The position numbers were made by a program, and so were the translations under genes. From Ptychodera flava (lineage: Eukaryota > Hemichordata > Enteropneusta > Ptychoderidae): DNA of 64,000 nucleotides. The stretch spans positions 29,911,041 to 29,975,040 of the forward strand of contig NC_091931.1 in NCBI RefSeq assembly GCF_041260155.1. The letters are read 5' to 3'. Shown here one piece after another: positions 27,346-53,213 of this stretch (the first letter of the stretch is position 1; every line of letters starts with the position of its first letter). The notes under the pieces are model-generated. The model had not been told where the DNA came from. It saw nothing but the letters and a program-made list of their open reading frames with translations, and did no database searches.

Positions 27346-28110
27346 GTTACACACGGATATGTGGCATACCGCGTAATAAGAAAACAAGCTCATGCACCCA
27401 CTAAATCTCAAGACACATACTTTTAATGTTGTTTTTTTGTTTATTGCACTGAGTTCTTCCAAAAAATATATAAATACCTTATGAAAAATTGTTTGGAGGA
27501 ACGGGAACTTAATTGTTGGGTGTGAAATTTAGCAAATTTTACGATTTACGGCCAATGGCCGTTATAAAGTCTAATCGACGTTCGAATATTATTAATTACT
27601 ATTAAGTTATATATCAATGAAAAGCCATGATCTTGGCTTTCTAAAAATGTAACGTTTATAGTATTTTATTGTTTCTGTTTCCGTCGAGCGGTAGATACGT
27701 GACCCCTACCCCATCGTTGAAATCCAAGATGGCGGCCAAGATGGCGGCAAAGATGGCGCCAAATGAACCCCATGGGACACGATTTGATTTTGGGAACATC
27801 AAAATTCATTAAATATAGACCCTAAGGATTACAAAAATGTAGGTTAAAAAAATACATCCATGGGGTGCATGGGAACCCTACCTTCCGACTAGACTAAAAG
27901 GTTACATTTTCACATTTTTTTCTTTGTTTTCATTCTATATTTTACTTTCTATCGTCAGTGAGTTACATTTTAAAAATAAAAAAATTGTTTACCTTTTGCG
28001 GACGTTTTAGGGGGTAATAGTATCTGTCCCCCCTATCCCCCCTTTTTTGTAACGCACATCGTCAGGTTCCATGTTCATATGAGCATACCCTTGTATATAT
28101 ACATTTCTGA

Positions 28111-28560
28111 GGCCAGGGGTGCGTTCGATTATCTTCCTCGAGGCGCCCTTGGGCGGCCCGGGGCGACCCAGTTTCTGTTCGATTATCGTGTGACGTCATT
28201 GTCGGGGTACCTCGGGGGAGATTTCACCGCCCCTGCTCGTCGAGTCGGGGAAGTGTGGGGCACTGCATACAAATATGGCGGACGACAAACAGACAACACT
28301 AGTGCTCATGGAGAAAAATCGCCCTATTGGTTGGTACAGTTAATCAAAGCAATTGACGTGACATTGTGAAGTTGTTGAAAATAAACAGGCAAAAAAATAG
28401 CTAATCTGTGGCGAAATATTTGATTTCCGGCTGTATTGTTGTTGTCGTCTGACATTTTGTTCCCCCGGTAACGTTCGATTTTCCCACTTCCCCGGGGAGC
28501 CCCATCGTAACGTCATGACGTCACTTAGGGCTCCCCGAGGATCATAATCGAACGCAGCCC
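28111..28560. mobile_element. Small MITE with TGCGTTCGATTAT ends
   Basis: The left end CCAGGGGTGCGTTCGATTAT and the right end ATAATCGAACGCAGCCCAGG are imperfect inverted repeats. CCTCGAGG/CCCCGAGG and GGCGCCC/GGGCTCC continue the pairing inward. About 450 bases, CG-rich, no conserved ORF. No clear target duplication. Confidence 0.6.
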
Positions 28561-28572
28561 AGGACAGCAGAC

Positions 28573-28940
28573 GACAGTTCAAAGGCGCTCGAGTGCATAG
28601 CTGTCGTCGCGTGCACGTTCCATTCCAGCCACCGCGCTCATGTACACGGCAGTCACAGCAACGTACCATCGTGATTGCGGTAAATCATGTAAATACGCGC
28701 TGGTAAGAACTCTGCCGTGCATGCCGCGGTGCAGAGAGACCGGGCGTGAGAAAGAACAATCAGTTAGGTGAACAAGCAGAATGCGACTGTTTCTTTTGTA
28801 TTAATAATACCTCATTTTTTTTAGGCTTTGATTTTTTTTAAATCACGATGTAAGTTCTCCAGCGGCAAACGGAAACTAAAATACGAAATCATGTTTACAC
28901 GCTTATACACCATCATTTAAGAACAACAGAATGCCCGTGC
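28573..28940. repeat. Direct repeat, copy 1
   Basis: Shares with 30554-30910 a long block that includes GACAGTTCA, CTCATGTACACGGCAGTCA, TGCCGTGCATGCCGCGGTGC and AAATACGAAATCATGTTTAC. The copies differ by several indels (about 10-20 bases each). The family is unknown. Confidence 0.8.
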
Positions 28941-29059
28941 TCCTACCATACCTAGAAAATAGAACACCAAGTTAAAGCGAGGAGAGAAAGAAAATCGTTT
29001 CACCATTGAAGCCCGCCATCTTGTCAAGTCAGTTCATTTTTCCTCACACGGTAGGCTTT

Positions 29060-30130
29060 TTTAACTTTTAATTATTTGTTTTTATTTTTTTGCAAAACAT
29101 GATATATAAAATTTACAGTAAAACAACAAAATCGTGTATTGATTACACAGAAAAGTCTAAAGACTTATTTCCACTGTGGTCCAAATTTACACTGATAAGC
29201 TTAGACAAAAGAAAAAGCAATTACAATATAAACAATTGGACAACAAACAATAAAAATACTTCCAAACGATCTTTTAAAAGGACTTAAACACTCCGAAAAG
29301 TCACAACATCAAAATTTAAATGAAATCTCTTCTGAGACAATTCACAAAGGAATCTTGCAAATGCCTTATGCCTTTTGTTTAAAATTGTAACTAGATTCTA
29401 ATTTTCTTATGTTACATGGAAGACTATTCCAGAATTGCGAAGCTGAGTACAGAAAACTTGTTTGAAAAACTCTTCATTGGATAAAAAACAGAATTATTGC
29501 AGAGCCTTGTGTTGTGATTGTGTACATTTTGTCTCGTGACCACATAAGATGTAAGATAAGATGGAGCTTGACCTCTTATTATTTTATGCTTTATATTCAT
29601 TTTCAGATATGCCCTGTGGTTTGTAATCTATGTTTACTAACAACCTTCAAACCTTGATACCGGTAGGAACAGGCATAATCAAAAAAGCAATTGTGTGCTG
29701 TTGGAGAGTAATTTACGTGACGTATTCCTGTATAACAAGTGATGTTACGAAACAAAATTTTAAACGGACGTTTGCCTTCTGAATTATCCGAATTATTTGT
29801 TTGACCATACTCTCTCCGGATAATGCTTGATCCAAATCTTCACCCGAATAGTTAACGGTATCCTTGGCGATGACATTGGTATAATGCTCCGAGCTAAAAA
29901 GAATTTATTCCTTACCAAGATGTAAATTTGTTATCCACCAAATATATTCATTCAAACTTAGCAATTCTAAGCTTAGTTCGTTTTGTATTTTATCACCATC
30001 CTTGTCAGAGACCATCGGTGCAGAGTCACCAGCATACAAAGAAGTTTACAGTTTACAGCAGAACATATGTCAACTATATATATGTAGAAAACAGAATGAG
30101 ACCCAGTATCGACCCTTGAAGCACCCAATA
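29060..30130 (-). mobile_element. Decayed non-LTR retrotransposon (RT C-terminal part and 3' end)
   Basis: Minus-strand translation in several frames gives QGSILG (RT motif B), then ADS..MVSDKDGDKIQNELSLEL (just after motif C), then GQAPSYLTSYVVTRQN and RQNVHNHNTRL near the C-terminus. An A-rich stretch follows at about 29060-29090. Multiple stops and frameshifts, 5' truncated. Probably a CR1/L2/Rex-like group; exact clade uncertain. Confidence 0.7.
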
Positions 30131-30553
30131 ATTAATTTGATTAATGTGGGGGAGTAAAATGACGATGAGAATACTACTCCCGGGGTAGGGTTCGAGTTAA
30201 ACTGACGTCGCAACAGAAGCGAGTGATTCGGTTCAATGTAAAAACCAAAGTTGGTTTACTACAATTCGAATCCAACAACAATAACTAGTAACATCAGAGT
30301 AGCAAGGCTTGTCCAGCCATGCTATGAAGTATCAGCAATCTAAAGAGCTCTCTGAAACACATGCTAAACTAGAAGCGCGGTCAGTTCCAGTCCTATCCCA
30401 TGACGTCGACCATGACCGCTGGAGAAAACATCAGGCAAAGTAGCAAAGTAATTTGAGCGGGAAACGTACCAAAGTCTGATTGGATAAACTAAACGTCTGT
30501 GATTGGCTGAGAGTTTCTATACCAGGATCCTAGTGTCTCTAATGAATAAATTT

Positions 30554-30910
30554 GACAGTTCAGAGGCGCTCGCGTGCAGAGCTGTCGTCGCGTGGACGTT
30601 CCAGCCACCGCGCTCATGTACACGGCAGTCATAGCAACGTACCATCATCATTCTACACGCTTCATGATTGCGGTAAATACGCGCTGGTAAGAACTCTGCC
30701 GTGCATGCCGCGGTGCAGAGAGACCGGGCGTGAGAAAGGTGAACAAGCAGAATGCGACTGTTTCTTTTGTATTAATAATACCTCATTTTTTTAGGCTTTT
30801 ATTTTTTTTAAAATCACGATGTAAGTTCTCCAGCGGCAAACGGAAACTAAAATACGAAATCATGTTTACACGCTTATACGCCATCATTTAAGAACAACAG
30901 AATGCCCGTG
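30554..30910. repeat. Direct repeat, copy 2
   Basis: Same orientation as 28573-28940. The two flank 1.6 kb that holds a LINE remnant. Segmental duplication, or two insertions of one unclassified repeat, are both possible. Confidence 0.8.
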
Positions 30911-31178
30911 GGCTATCATGGTTAAGAAAGGATATTATCATCGTCGAGAAAGTGCAGAGAAGAAGCAACAAAACTGACGCACTGAAGAAAAAAAAAACAT
31001 TTTTGAGTCAAAAAGTTGTGACCTCAAGGTCATTTAATGAGATGTAATCAGTAAATACCAACAAAGGTCGTAAACAACATGAGGGAAAGTAAAACATATA
31101 TAAACAAAGTATAAAACACAACAAAATGTAATTAAACACAACTTTTAACAGTACTCTAGTAACAAGTATAGGTATTGG

Positions 31179-42597
<11,419 letters not shown>

Positions 42598-42657
42598 AGA
42601 AGGATGTGGTTTAACATCGGCCATGAATGGCTCGGGTGAGGACAGAAATGGCAACAC

Positions 42658-44582
42658 GGCAAAGCGGTGAAAACTGGCAAGTTAGAATGCTTAGACAACT
42701 GGATGTTTTTATTCTGGCGTCAGATGGTAAAATCACACTGGTGTGTATGAGTAGCAAGGTAGTTTGATATGATCTGGGGATTACATATCGTGTTTGTCTG
42801 TACATGTGCAGTAAGATTGATCGCGTGTCATCAGAGATGCGCGTTGATACATTATTGAGAAAACCGGAAGTTAGCCGGTAACCATGGTTTCAAGCTTCGA
42901 ACGAAGTGATAACGATGCATTGCAACCGGAAAGGACACGACTCAAGGTAACGTTTGCCGGTATCTATAATGTTTGTCTCCGGACTCATCGCGGTGGTGTC
43001 GAAAATCTCCCACATCTACACGAATGAAAGTAAACCAAATTGATATTTACAATGTAGCAGAGAGGAAGGGAGAAAAATCGTATCGAAACACAGCCGTAAA
43101 GCGTAGATTATCCCGTTACTGTACCAGCTTTCATGTGTCCCGTTAATTTATTGAGTTAGTAACTGTCGGTAACACACGTGTAAAATAAATTCTTTTGCAG
43201 CAGGGAATTATACACCGAGCAGTGGGAGAATTGAGAATTTATGGAAGGGGTTGTTGTAGCCAATATGCGTCCGCCAGTGTTCACTCATTTTTTGTAGCTT
43301 GTCCAAACTCCTGCTCCTGCTCATCATCATCATCAGAAGCAACAGTATCAGCAACTTCAGTAAGTTTACAAAATCACCTTCTATAAAGTTACCCTCCCTA
43401 TAGACAGATTTGTGAAAAGCAACCCTCCCCAAGGACAGTTTACTTTTAAAAAGTGACCCTCCCCAATCTCACCAGCCCATTCCACTGTAATTATACTGAA
43501 GACTCCTTAATTATGGTGCTTATTTTCGTCTTACCATTTGATTTACATTTGTTTATAGGGAATCAGCCTGAAGCAAAGCTTACAAATAATAAAACTATCA
43601 TTAACCTCGAAGCAACCACCGTTATTGTGCGCGAGTCGGAGTTGATAACATTTCAAAATATGTTTTTAAAAAGAGAGAGATGTGACTCCCTTGATTGCGG
43701 CCTTGTGGAAATAATCGTATGATCCATGCTAGGCAATTATCGCCTGATCACAACTGTTCAGTCAAGTCGTCTGCACTATCAATAAACAGTGCTCGAACGA
43801 GGACTACAGCCACGCATATCTTGGTCCTAATCACTGCACTGTGCATTAGAAGCTGTTCGCGTGATGAAAATAAGTTTTTTTTCACATCCTTGATTTCAGT
43901 TTTAGATACCTTGTAGATTTCAAAGCTGCCCTTTGCCAGAAGCGAAGGATACGTTCTATTGTGGTTGTCGGCGTTGAACTCCAATTTCTAAACGTCTGTG
44001 ACTGGTGATGAGATACGGTTCACACACTTCCAAACTATTATACTTGAACTGTGTCAAGATTGTCTTATCAAATACTGCTTTCTGCCAACAGTTCTCCAGT
44101 GTCGCGCCCTTTTACAATGTAGATAATGGTATCTATAGATGCTGTACGTGCATTATCTCACGTTTCGTCAGATTTCCCATAACCTGACCCACAGCCGTGC
44201 ATTTGAAAATAATAAAAAATGCCGTTCCAAGTGTTGTGCAGTCCGGAAATATACGTATTTGGAGTTGTCAAGTGTTAACTTATCCATTTATTGAAAATGT
44301 ACCCTGTCGCCCCCCGACAACTGAGATAATGTTAAAGTTCCTTCAAAATCTTTTGTACACTAGTATAATACATTGGCGAGGGTGTTTGATAAAAAAAAAA
44401 CAAATTTACCGACGGAATCTGATCAGAGTGCGTGAATTATTAATTGTCTCCTCTACGACACTTTGTGACTTACACGACTAGCCTTAGGTTACTTACGTCG
44501 TCTAATAACCCATCCCGAGGAATATTATCAAAAATATTGTCATACCATATCGTAACGTCACCGGCGGTACCAATCTTATTTT
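42658..44582. other. Intergenic between paralogs 2 and 3, no gene recognised
   Basis: Contains the presumed paralog 2 promoter region. Short ORFs on both strands show no recognisable domains. Confidence 0.4.
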
Positions 44583-44586
44583 AACG

Positions 44587-44930
44587 TAGAACGCGCCTAG
44601 GGGACAGATATTCGGACTGTCAAATTTCTGCAATTCTTTTTTGATCTACCACTTTAAAGCTCTCGAAGAAAGAAAAACTTGCACCTGTTTAGTTTTCCGA
44701 AAATCCAAAATTTAAATTTTCCCTCCTAGAGTTAACACAGGAATGGCTGCCATTTTGAATTTCAAATATTGCAAAATGTTGGAAATTTGTTTCACTAGTT
44801 CCAAACTTTGCACTGTGACCGACGCTTTTTATTGCTGATTTAATAAGAGAATGGTTGAAAGTTTCATTTGGGAAAGTTTAAGCAAAAGTTTAAGGCTTTC
44901 ACTAAATTTGAGGCGCACAGGCCTACTACC
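44587..44930. mobile_element. MITE, GGTAG family, with TTAA target duplication
   Basis: The element runs from CGTAGAACGCGCCTAGGGGA to GGCGCACAGGCCTACTACC and is flanked on both sides by TTAA (44583-44586 and 44931-44934). A TTAA duplication fits a piggyBac-type mobiliser, although the ends lack the usual CCC start. No ORF. Confidence 0.7.
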
Positions 44931-45741
44931 TTAACGTTACGTTACTAAACCCAACCCGGACCTACCCAACCTAATCTGAACTTTCTATACCACATATTTC
45001 ACTTTAAAAGCTACTCCTTCTATGCTTGTAATAATGTCTATACTTCAGTCATATTCACTGATTATCATTCTTTAGTGTTCAATCAAGTCCCCGTTTCATT
45101 TCCTCTGCAGTCGACTTCTGTGCTTAGTTCATTACAAGTGTATTCAACCGCTGTATTTTCACAACAAGCATTGAACGATGTTATCAACGTTGCTGTGTGC
45201 TCTGTGAATAGAAAACTGATCAGGAACGAATGAAATCATATCTGTTCAATGCAAAAATAGCGCATTGCTTGCGAGCATGCCTCGAGCCGTTCGCTCTGCA
45301 TGCAACGTCGAATTCTAGATGACAGACAGTTCGTCGTTTACCATTGGTGTGGTGCCACGCGAATGTTCACATGACCGGGCTGAACAACAGAGTGGTGTCA
45401 GTTTCGTGGATGCCGACATGACCGCTCGTTGTTGTCATAGTTTCATGACCGACATACATCTGATAAACTAGGCCGCTGGGATGACATTCCTTTCATGAAG
45501 GACGCTATGACAATAATTTGAAAATTCACAGCACGCGCCGGTAGTTTCCATTTAGGTAGTACGCCCCTTGAAATCGAAAGACCTGTACTTTTTGCTCAAA
45601 TTCCCCGCAAGGAAACTTTCAATCATTTCCTTTCCAAGTAGAAAATAAAAATAAGGGAGTCGCCGTGCAAAATTTGGTACTAGAGAAACACATTACCCGA
45701 TGTTTATCGATGATGCCCCTTGTGATTCTTGGGTGATCAGA

Positions 45742-46089
45742 GGTAGAACGTACCTCGGGACCAGATATTTGGACTCTCACATTTCTACAGTTCTTTTCTA
45801 ATCTAATACTTCTGGCGGCTCATTTTAAAGCTCTTGGAGAAAGAAAAACTTTCACCGTCTTACTTTTTCGAAAATCCGAAATTTATTTTTCCCCCATAGA
45901 ATAACACAGGGATTGCGGCCATTTTGAATTTCAAATATCGCAAAATGTTGGGTAATTTGTTTCGCTAGTTCCAAACTTTGCACGGTGACCTCCAATTTTT
46001 ATTGTTGATTTGGAAAGAGAATGGTTAAAATTTTCTGATGAAAGTTTGAGCAGAAGTTTAAATCTTTCACTTTCGAGACGCATTCTACC
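45742..46089. mobile_element. MITE, GGTAG family, in left arm
   Basis: GGTAGAACGTACCTCGGGAC to CGAGACGCATTCTACC followed by TTAA. Mirrored at about 48800-49146 in the right arm. A truncated relative precedes it at 45552-45741, starting GGTAGTACGCCCCTTGAAAT. Confidence 0.7.
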
Positions 46090-46575
46090 TTAAAGGGGGG
46101 GGGGTGGTCGTCGGAAATGCGTGTCTGCGACTTTCTTGTTTACAAACAATGTATTTCATGCATGATATCTATATGCATCACTTCAACATAGCTGCAACAT
46201 GTAAAGTTTACGATATTCACTGTTAACAAGCATATTTCAACTTTCATCAATCGCCAACGTACCCTAGATACAGTATTTACATCGGTCGTAGGGGTCCCTG
46301 GCAACCTTTGAGCAGAGTTCCGACGACCGCCCCCTCCGTTTAGGTAATATATAAATGCGGTCTTGTTGTAACACCACCGGCACAAGTAAAATCGTAACAT
46401 TTTGTTTTTATTTTATGTAACACGTTGAACGGAACTGAATGATGAGTGTTTTTACGTGCAGTGGGTTTGTCATCGCTGACGTCGTGAAGCACTCATGTCT
46501 GGAAAACAGATCATCAGTTTCTATAGCCTAAGCACAGAGTAATATCATCTCTGTCTGTATTACTCTATAGCCTAA

Positions 46576-46875
46576 GGTAGAATGCGGCTCAGGAACAGAT
46601 ATGCGGACTTTCACACTGTTTTGTTTAGTTCTTGACGGGGTCATTTTAAAGCTCATGTAGTATCTAAAGTTTTTCAATAGCCCCGAGCCTATTGTTTTAG
46701 AATTTGATTTTTTTCTCTCATTGAGTAGACACAGGGAAGGGGCCATTTTTCAAGACTGGTAAATATTTGGTAATTCGTGCTCAAGTACTAAATTTAGCAC
46801 AGTGACCACTAACTTTATTCATCATTTCGAAGGGGATACAAAGTCTTTCATTTTCGAGGCGAGTACATATAATAC
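46576..46875. mobile_element. Diverged MITE, GGTAG family
   Basis: GGTAGAATGCGGCTCAGGAA to TTTCGAGGCGAGTACATATA...TACC. It keeps the family string GACAGATAT/GACTTTCA with changes and is older than the arm copies. Confidence 0.55.
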
Positions 46876-47503
46876 CTTGAGGGGCCCATGAGTTATGAGT
46901 GCTGATGTTATATTGTATGTGCATTTCAATTTTTTTTGTATTGACATAGGGGATCTCAATACATATTTGGTTTAAGTCGGCGATTTCATGAGACACTTTA
47001 CCGGGGTAAACGCGATGTATACGATCGCACGCCGTTGTGTGAACGCGTGGCACCTGCGCATGAAAGGGTTTAAGCTTACTACACGGCGTTCAAAAAATTA
47101 GTATATTCGCAGAATTTTACGGAGTCTAATCTCGGTATACAATTTTTCAGAGGTTCTAAATTATATAATATTAGTAGTACTATATATCAAAATGCGTAAT
47201 CCTCACTTCGCTCTAAAATTGATATGACCACAGTATATCAAAACACTGCCTGCTTACGGGTTATGTGAATGTAAATGGCACTGTGTGCTCAATGTCAAAC
47301 AGGTCAAAATGACAACGAATGCACACCATTTATCTCTATCAGTATCTAGTCAGTTTTAGAAATTAATTCGGAGGTGTATTACTATTAGATAATCAAGGAA
47401 ATTTCCAAAAGACGCTCACATTATTTCTTTGGACAGAATTTTCCATTGGAGTAGTGGGTTATGACGTGGCCAATCCTAAGCTAATACATCTAGATAGATC
47501 AGG

Positions 47504-47845
47504 ATGAGAAAAGTAACGTTCATTTTGACCGTCGGTTTGTTACAAAGAGCAAGCTCATCTATATACAAGGGCGAGTATGAAATCCTCCTAGCCGTCTTCT
47601 ATCGAAACGATAACAGATTTGTAGTCATGCATAATGTCCAAGAAAATTGTATCCTTCTCTATGTGAGTCATATGAACTGGCCCTTGTTCGCCGCGCCAAC
47701 ACCAGAGCAACACTATACCAAAGATACAAAGGCACGATTAAAAGCGGAACAATCTAGGGGAAAATGCCACAAGCGAATAATTATGGGAAACATGCATAAG
47801 AACACTTGCTTATTTGGTCATCAAAGTTTCACATGGACTGCTTAA
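47504..47845 (+). CDS. Doubtful 113-codon ORF in the centre of the inverted element
   Basis: It starts MRKVTFILTVGLLQRASSSI, a weakly hydrophobic N-terminus, and is open to the stop at 47845. It contains no domain that I recognise and has no splice or promoter support. It lies wholly in the single-copy centre between the 1.08-kb arms, so it could be cargo, a remnant or chance. Confidence 0.15.
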   Translation: MRKVTFILTVGLLQRASSSIYKGEYEILLAVFYRNDNRFVVMHNVQENCILLYVSHMNWPLFAAPTPEQHYTKDTKARLKAEQSRGKCHKRIIMGNMHKNTCLFGHQSFTWTA

Positions 47846-48799
47846 TGGCAGAAACCATGGCAACTGTCGCTGCTTCATATAATAAGGGCGTACGGTATGC
47901 AAGGATCTACGCGCAGTCCAGGTTGGCCCGTTTACAGGATTACTCAGCCGTTGAAAAGCAGCTGTCTGTGGCAGTGTAGGCCCAATGGGAGTCATCAAAA
48001 GGTCAGCTCCGCCACGGACGTCCGTGGCCGTCGGGCCGTCCGTTGTAGGTTTGGAAAAAAATCTTCAGACTAGTTTGCAAAATAAAAAAAGTAAAATATA
48101 AACGCAAAAAAATATAAATCTGACAGTTTACTTAGAAAAAATTAGCATATCATGACCCATTTGATTGTGACCACCCCCACCTCCCAAGATCTAATGGCCC
48201 GTCCCTTAGTGAACTCCGTGGCAAGTAAATGGTGTTTATTACATGTATATATACATTTTGTGAAGTATAATTTTGCCATGTCACAGTGAGGCCTTTTTTT
48301 AAATCTTCCTTACTTTATTCTCTTGGGTATTCACATTCTCTCACTTAGCAAAATTTTCAGAATGTCATTTACATTTGTACAGAGTGACGGAAATCAGACA
48401 AAGAACTACTTTGTGTTACATATAGGATCATGGCAGAGTGCGAGGCTGACGACGGTAAAACATGCCGTGTATAGTCACATGTTAGCAAAATGTTACGATT
48501 TTACTTGTGTCGGTGGTGTTACAACAAGACCGCATTTATATATTACCTAAACGGAGGGTGTGGTCGTCGGAACTCTGCTCAAAGGTTGCCAGGGACCCCT
48601 ACGACCGATGTAAATACTGTATCTAGGGTACGTTGGCGATTGATGAAAGTTGAAATATGCTTGTTAACAGTGAATATCGTAAACTTTACATGTTGCAGCT
48701 ATGTTGAAGTGATGCATGTAGATATCATGCATGAAATACATTGTTTGTAAACAAGAAAGTCGCAGACGCGCATTTCCGACGACCCCCCCCCCTTTAATG

Positions 48800-49146
48800 C
48801 GTCTCGAAAGTGAAAGATTTAAACTTCTGCTCAAACTTTCATCAGAAACTTTTAACCGTTCTCTTTCCAAATCAACAATAAAAATTGGAGGTCACCGTGC
48901 AAAGTTTGGAACTAGCGAAACAAATTACCCAACATTTTGCGATATTTGAAATTCAAAATGGCCGCAATCCCTGTGTTAATTCTATGGGGGAAAAATAAAT
49001 TTCGGATTTTCGAAAAAGTAAGACGGTGAAAGTTTTTCTTTCTCCAAGAGCTTTAAAATGAGCCGCCAGAAGTATTAGATTAGAAAAGAACTGTAGAAAT
49101 GTGAGAGTCCAAATATCTGGTCCCGAGGTACGTTCTACCTCTGATC
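48800..49146. mobile_element. MITE, GGTAG family, in right arm
   Basis: Inverted counterpart of 45742-46089, almost identical, so it was duplicated with the arm rather than inserted on its own. Confidence 0.7.
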
Positions 49147-50201
49147 ACCCAAGAATCACAAGGGGCATCATCGATACACATCGGGTAATGTGTTTCTCTA
49201 GTACCAAATTTTGCACGGCGACTCCCTTATTTTTATTTTCTACTTGGAAAGGAAATGATTGAAAGTTTCCTTGCGGGGAATTTGAGCAAAAAGTACAGGT
49301 CTTTCGATTTCAAGGGGCGTACTACCTAAATGGAAACTACCGGCGCGTGCTGTGAATTTTCAAATTATTGTCACAGCGTCCGTCATGAAAGGAATCATCT
49401 AATGTCATCCCAGTGGCCTAGTTTATCAGATGTATGTCGGTCATGAAACTATGACAACAACGAGCGGTCATGTCGGCATCCACGAGACTGACACCACTCT
49501 GTTGTTCAGCCCGGTCATGTGAACATTCGCGTGGCGCCACACCAATGGTAAACGACGAACTCGTCAGAGCCACGTTCAGTAAATATGGCACCCAGTGGCA
49601 CAGGCTCTTTGAGCTGCAGCGATTTTTTTTCACACTGACGCAGGCAAGCAAGCGTGATACATATCGATTCTGAGAAGTGTAACGCGCTAAGTACATCTGA
49701 GTCCCCAGCTGGAGAGAACGATTCATTGGCTGCCGCGTCATTGTCGATACTGCGAGGCGATAGGCTATCAGGGTTTCACACGGCGAAGGTAAGCATCAAG
49801 CCAATGAAATAAGAAAAATATCAAAAACAGCGTGGTGTCTGTCAGAGAAGTTGAATTAATAGAATTCATAGAAAAACTATCAGAGAAAATGCACGTCTAT
49901 CGGTATATTTACATTAAATCCCTCGATAAGTGTTTTCAACTCAAAGAAAAACCCGCTGTAACAAAAAACATATCTATACGTTGGACATATCTATGACATG
50001 CTTAAAAGATCGCGCTTCGAACTGCTTTACTGCATTTAGCCTACTATTCACCTGACAGGCTTAATGTGACCTTGTAAAACTGTTGGAGTTATTTCAGTGT
50101 CAACTGGTTCACAGCCAAGGTATCTCTAAGTGCAAGGAAAAACCTTGGAAGAATGCAATACTTCATATAAGGTAGTGGAAGAAATCAATACTTTACATAA
50201 G

Positions 50202-50204
<3 letters not shown>

Positions 50205-50266
<62 letters not shown>
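50205..50266. repeat. (GA)n microsatellite, left block
   Basis: About 30 AG units directly next to the 3' end of a minus-strand LINE fragment. Confidence 0.95.

Positions 50267-53213
<2,947 letters not shown>

Larger units (their letters stand above)
21200..27886. mobile_element. 6.7-kb foldback element with long composite inverted arms
   Basis: Outer ends GGAAGGTAGGGTTCCCATGC (21200) and its complement (ending 27886) begin inverted arms of about 1.6 kb (21200-22830) and 1.8 kb (26058-27886). The arms include 204-base tandem units with GGGGTAGGGGTAATGTTTCC: four on the left (from 21747, 21951, 22156 and 22359) and five on the right. The right arm also holds a second, more diverged copy of its outer module (25780-26150 resembles 27350-27720). 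The layout recalls Drosophila FB and sea-urchin TU elements. Interior 22831-26057 is mostly single copy and carries two protein-like ORFs on the minus strand. No clear target-site duplication was found. Confidence 0.85.
45328..49561. mobile_element. 4.2-kb element or inversion duplication with 1.08-kb inverted arms
   Basis: Segments 45328-46404 and 48486-49561 are inverted copies with very few differences; the match stops at the same base on both outer sides. The arms themselves contain two GGTAG-family MITE copies (45552-45741 truncated, 45742-46089). The 2.1-kb centre is single copy and includes another MITE and a 113-codon ORF of unknown value. No target duplication seen. A foldback-type transposon or a recent inverted duplication are both possible. 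Confidence 0.8.

Noticed and set aside
28573-30910. LTR retrotransposon reading of the 360-bp direct repeats
   Set aside because: No TG...CA ends, primer-binding site or internal gag/pol; the interior holds a non-LTR remnant instead.
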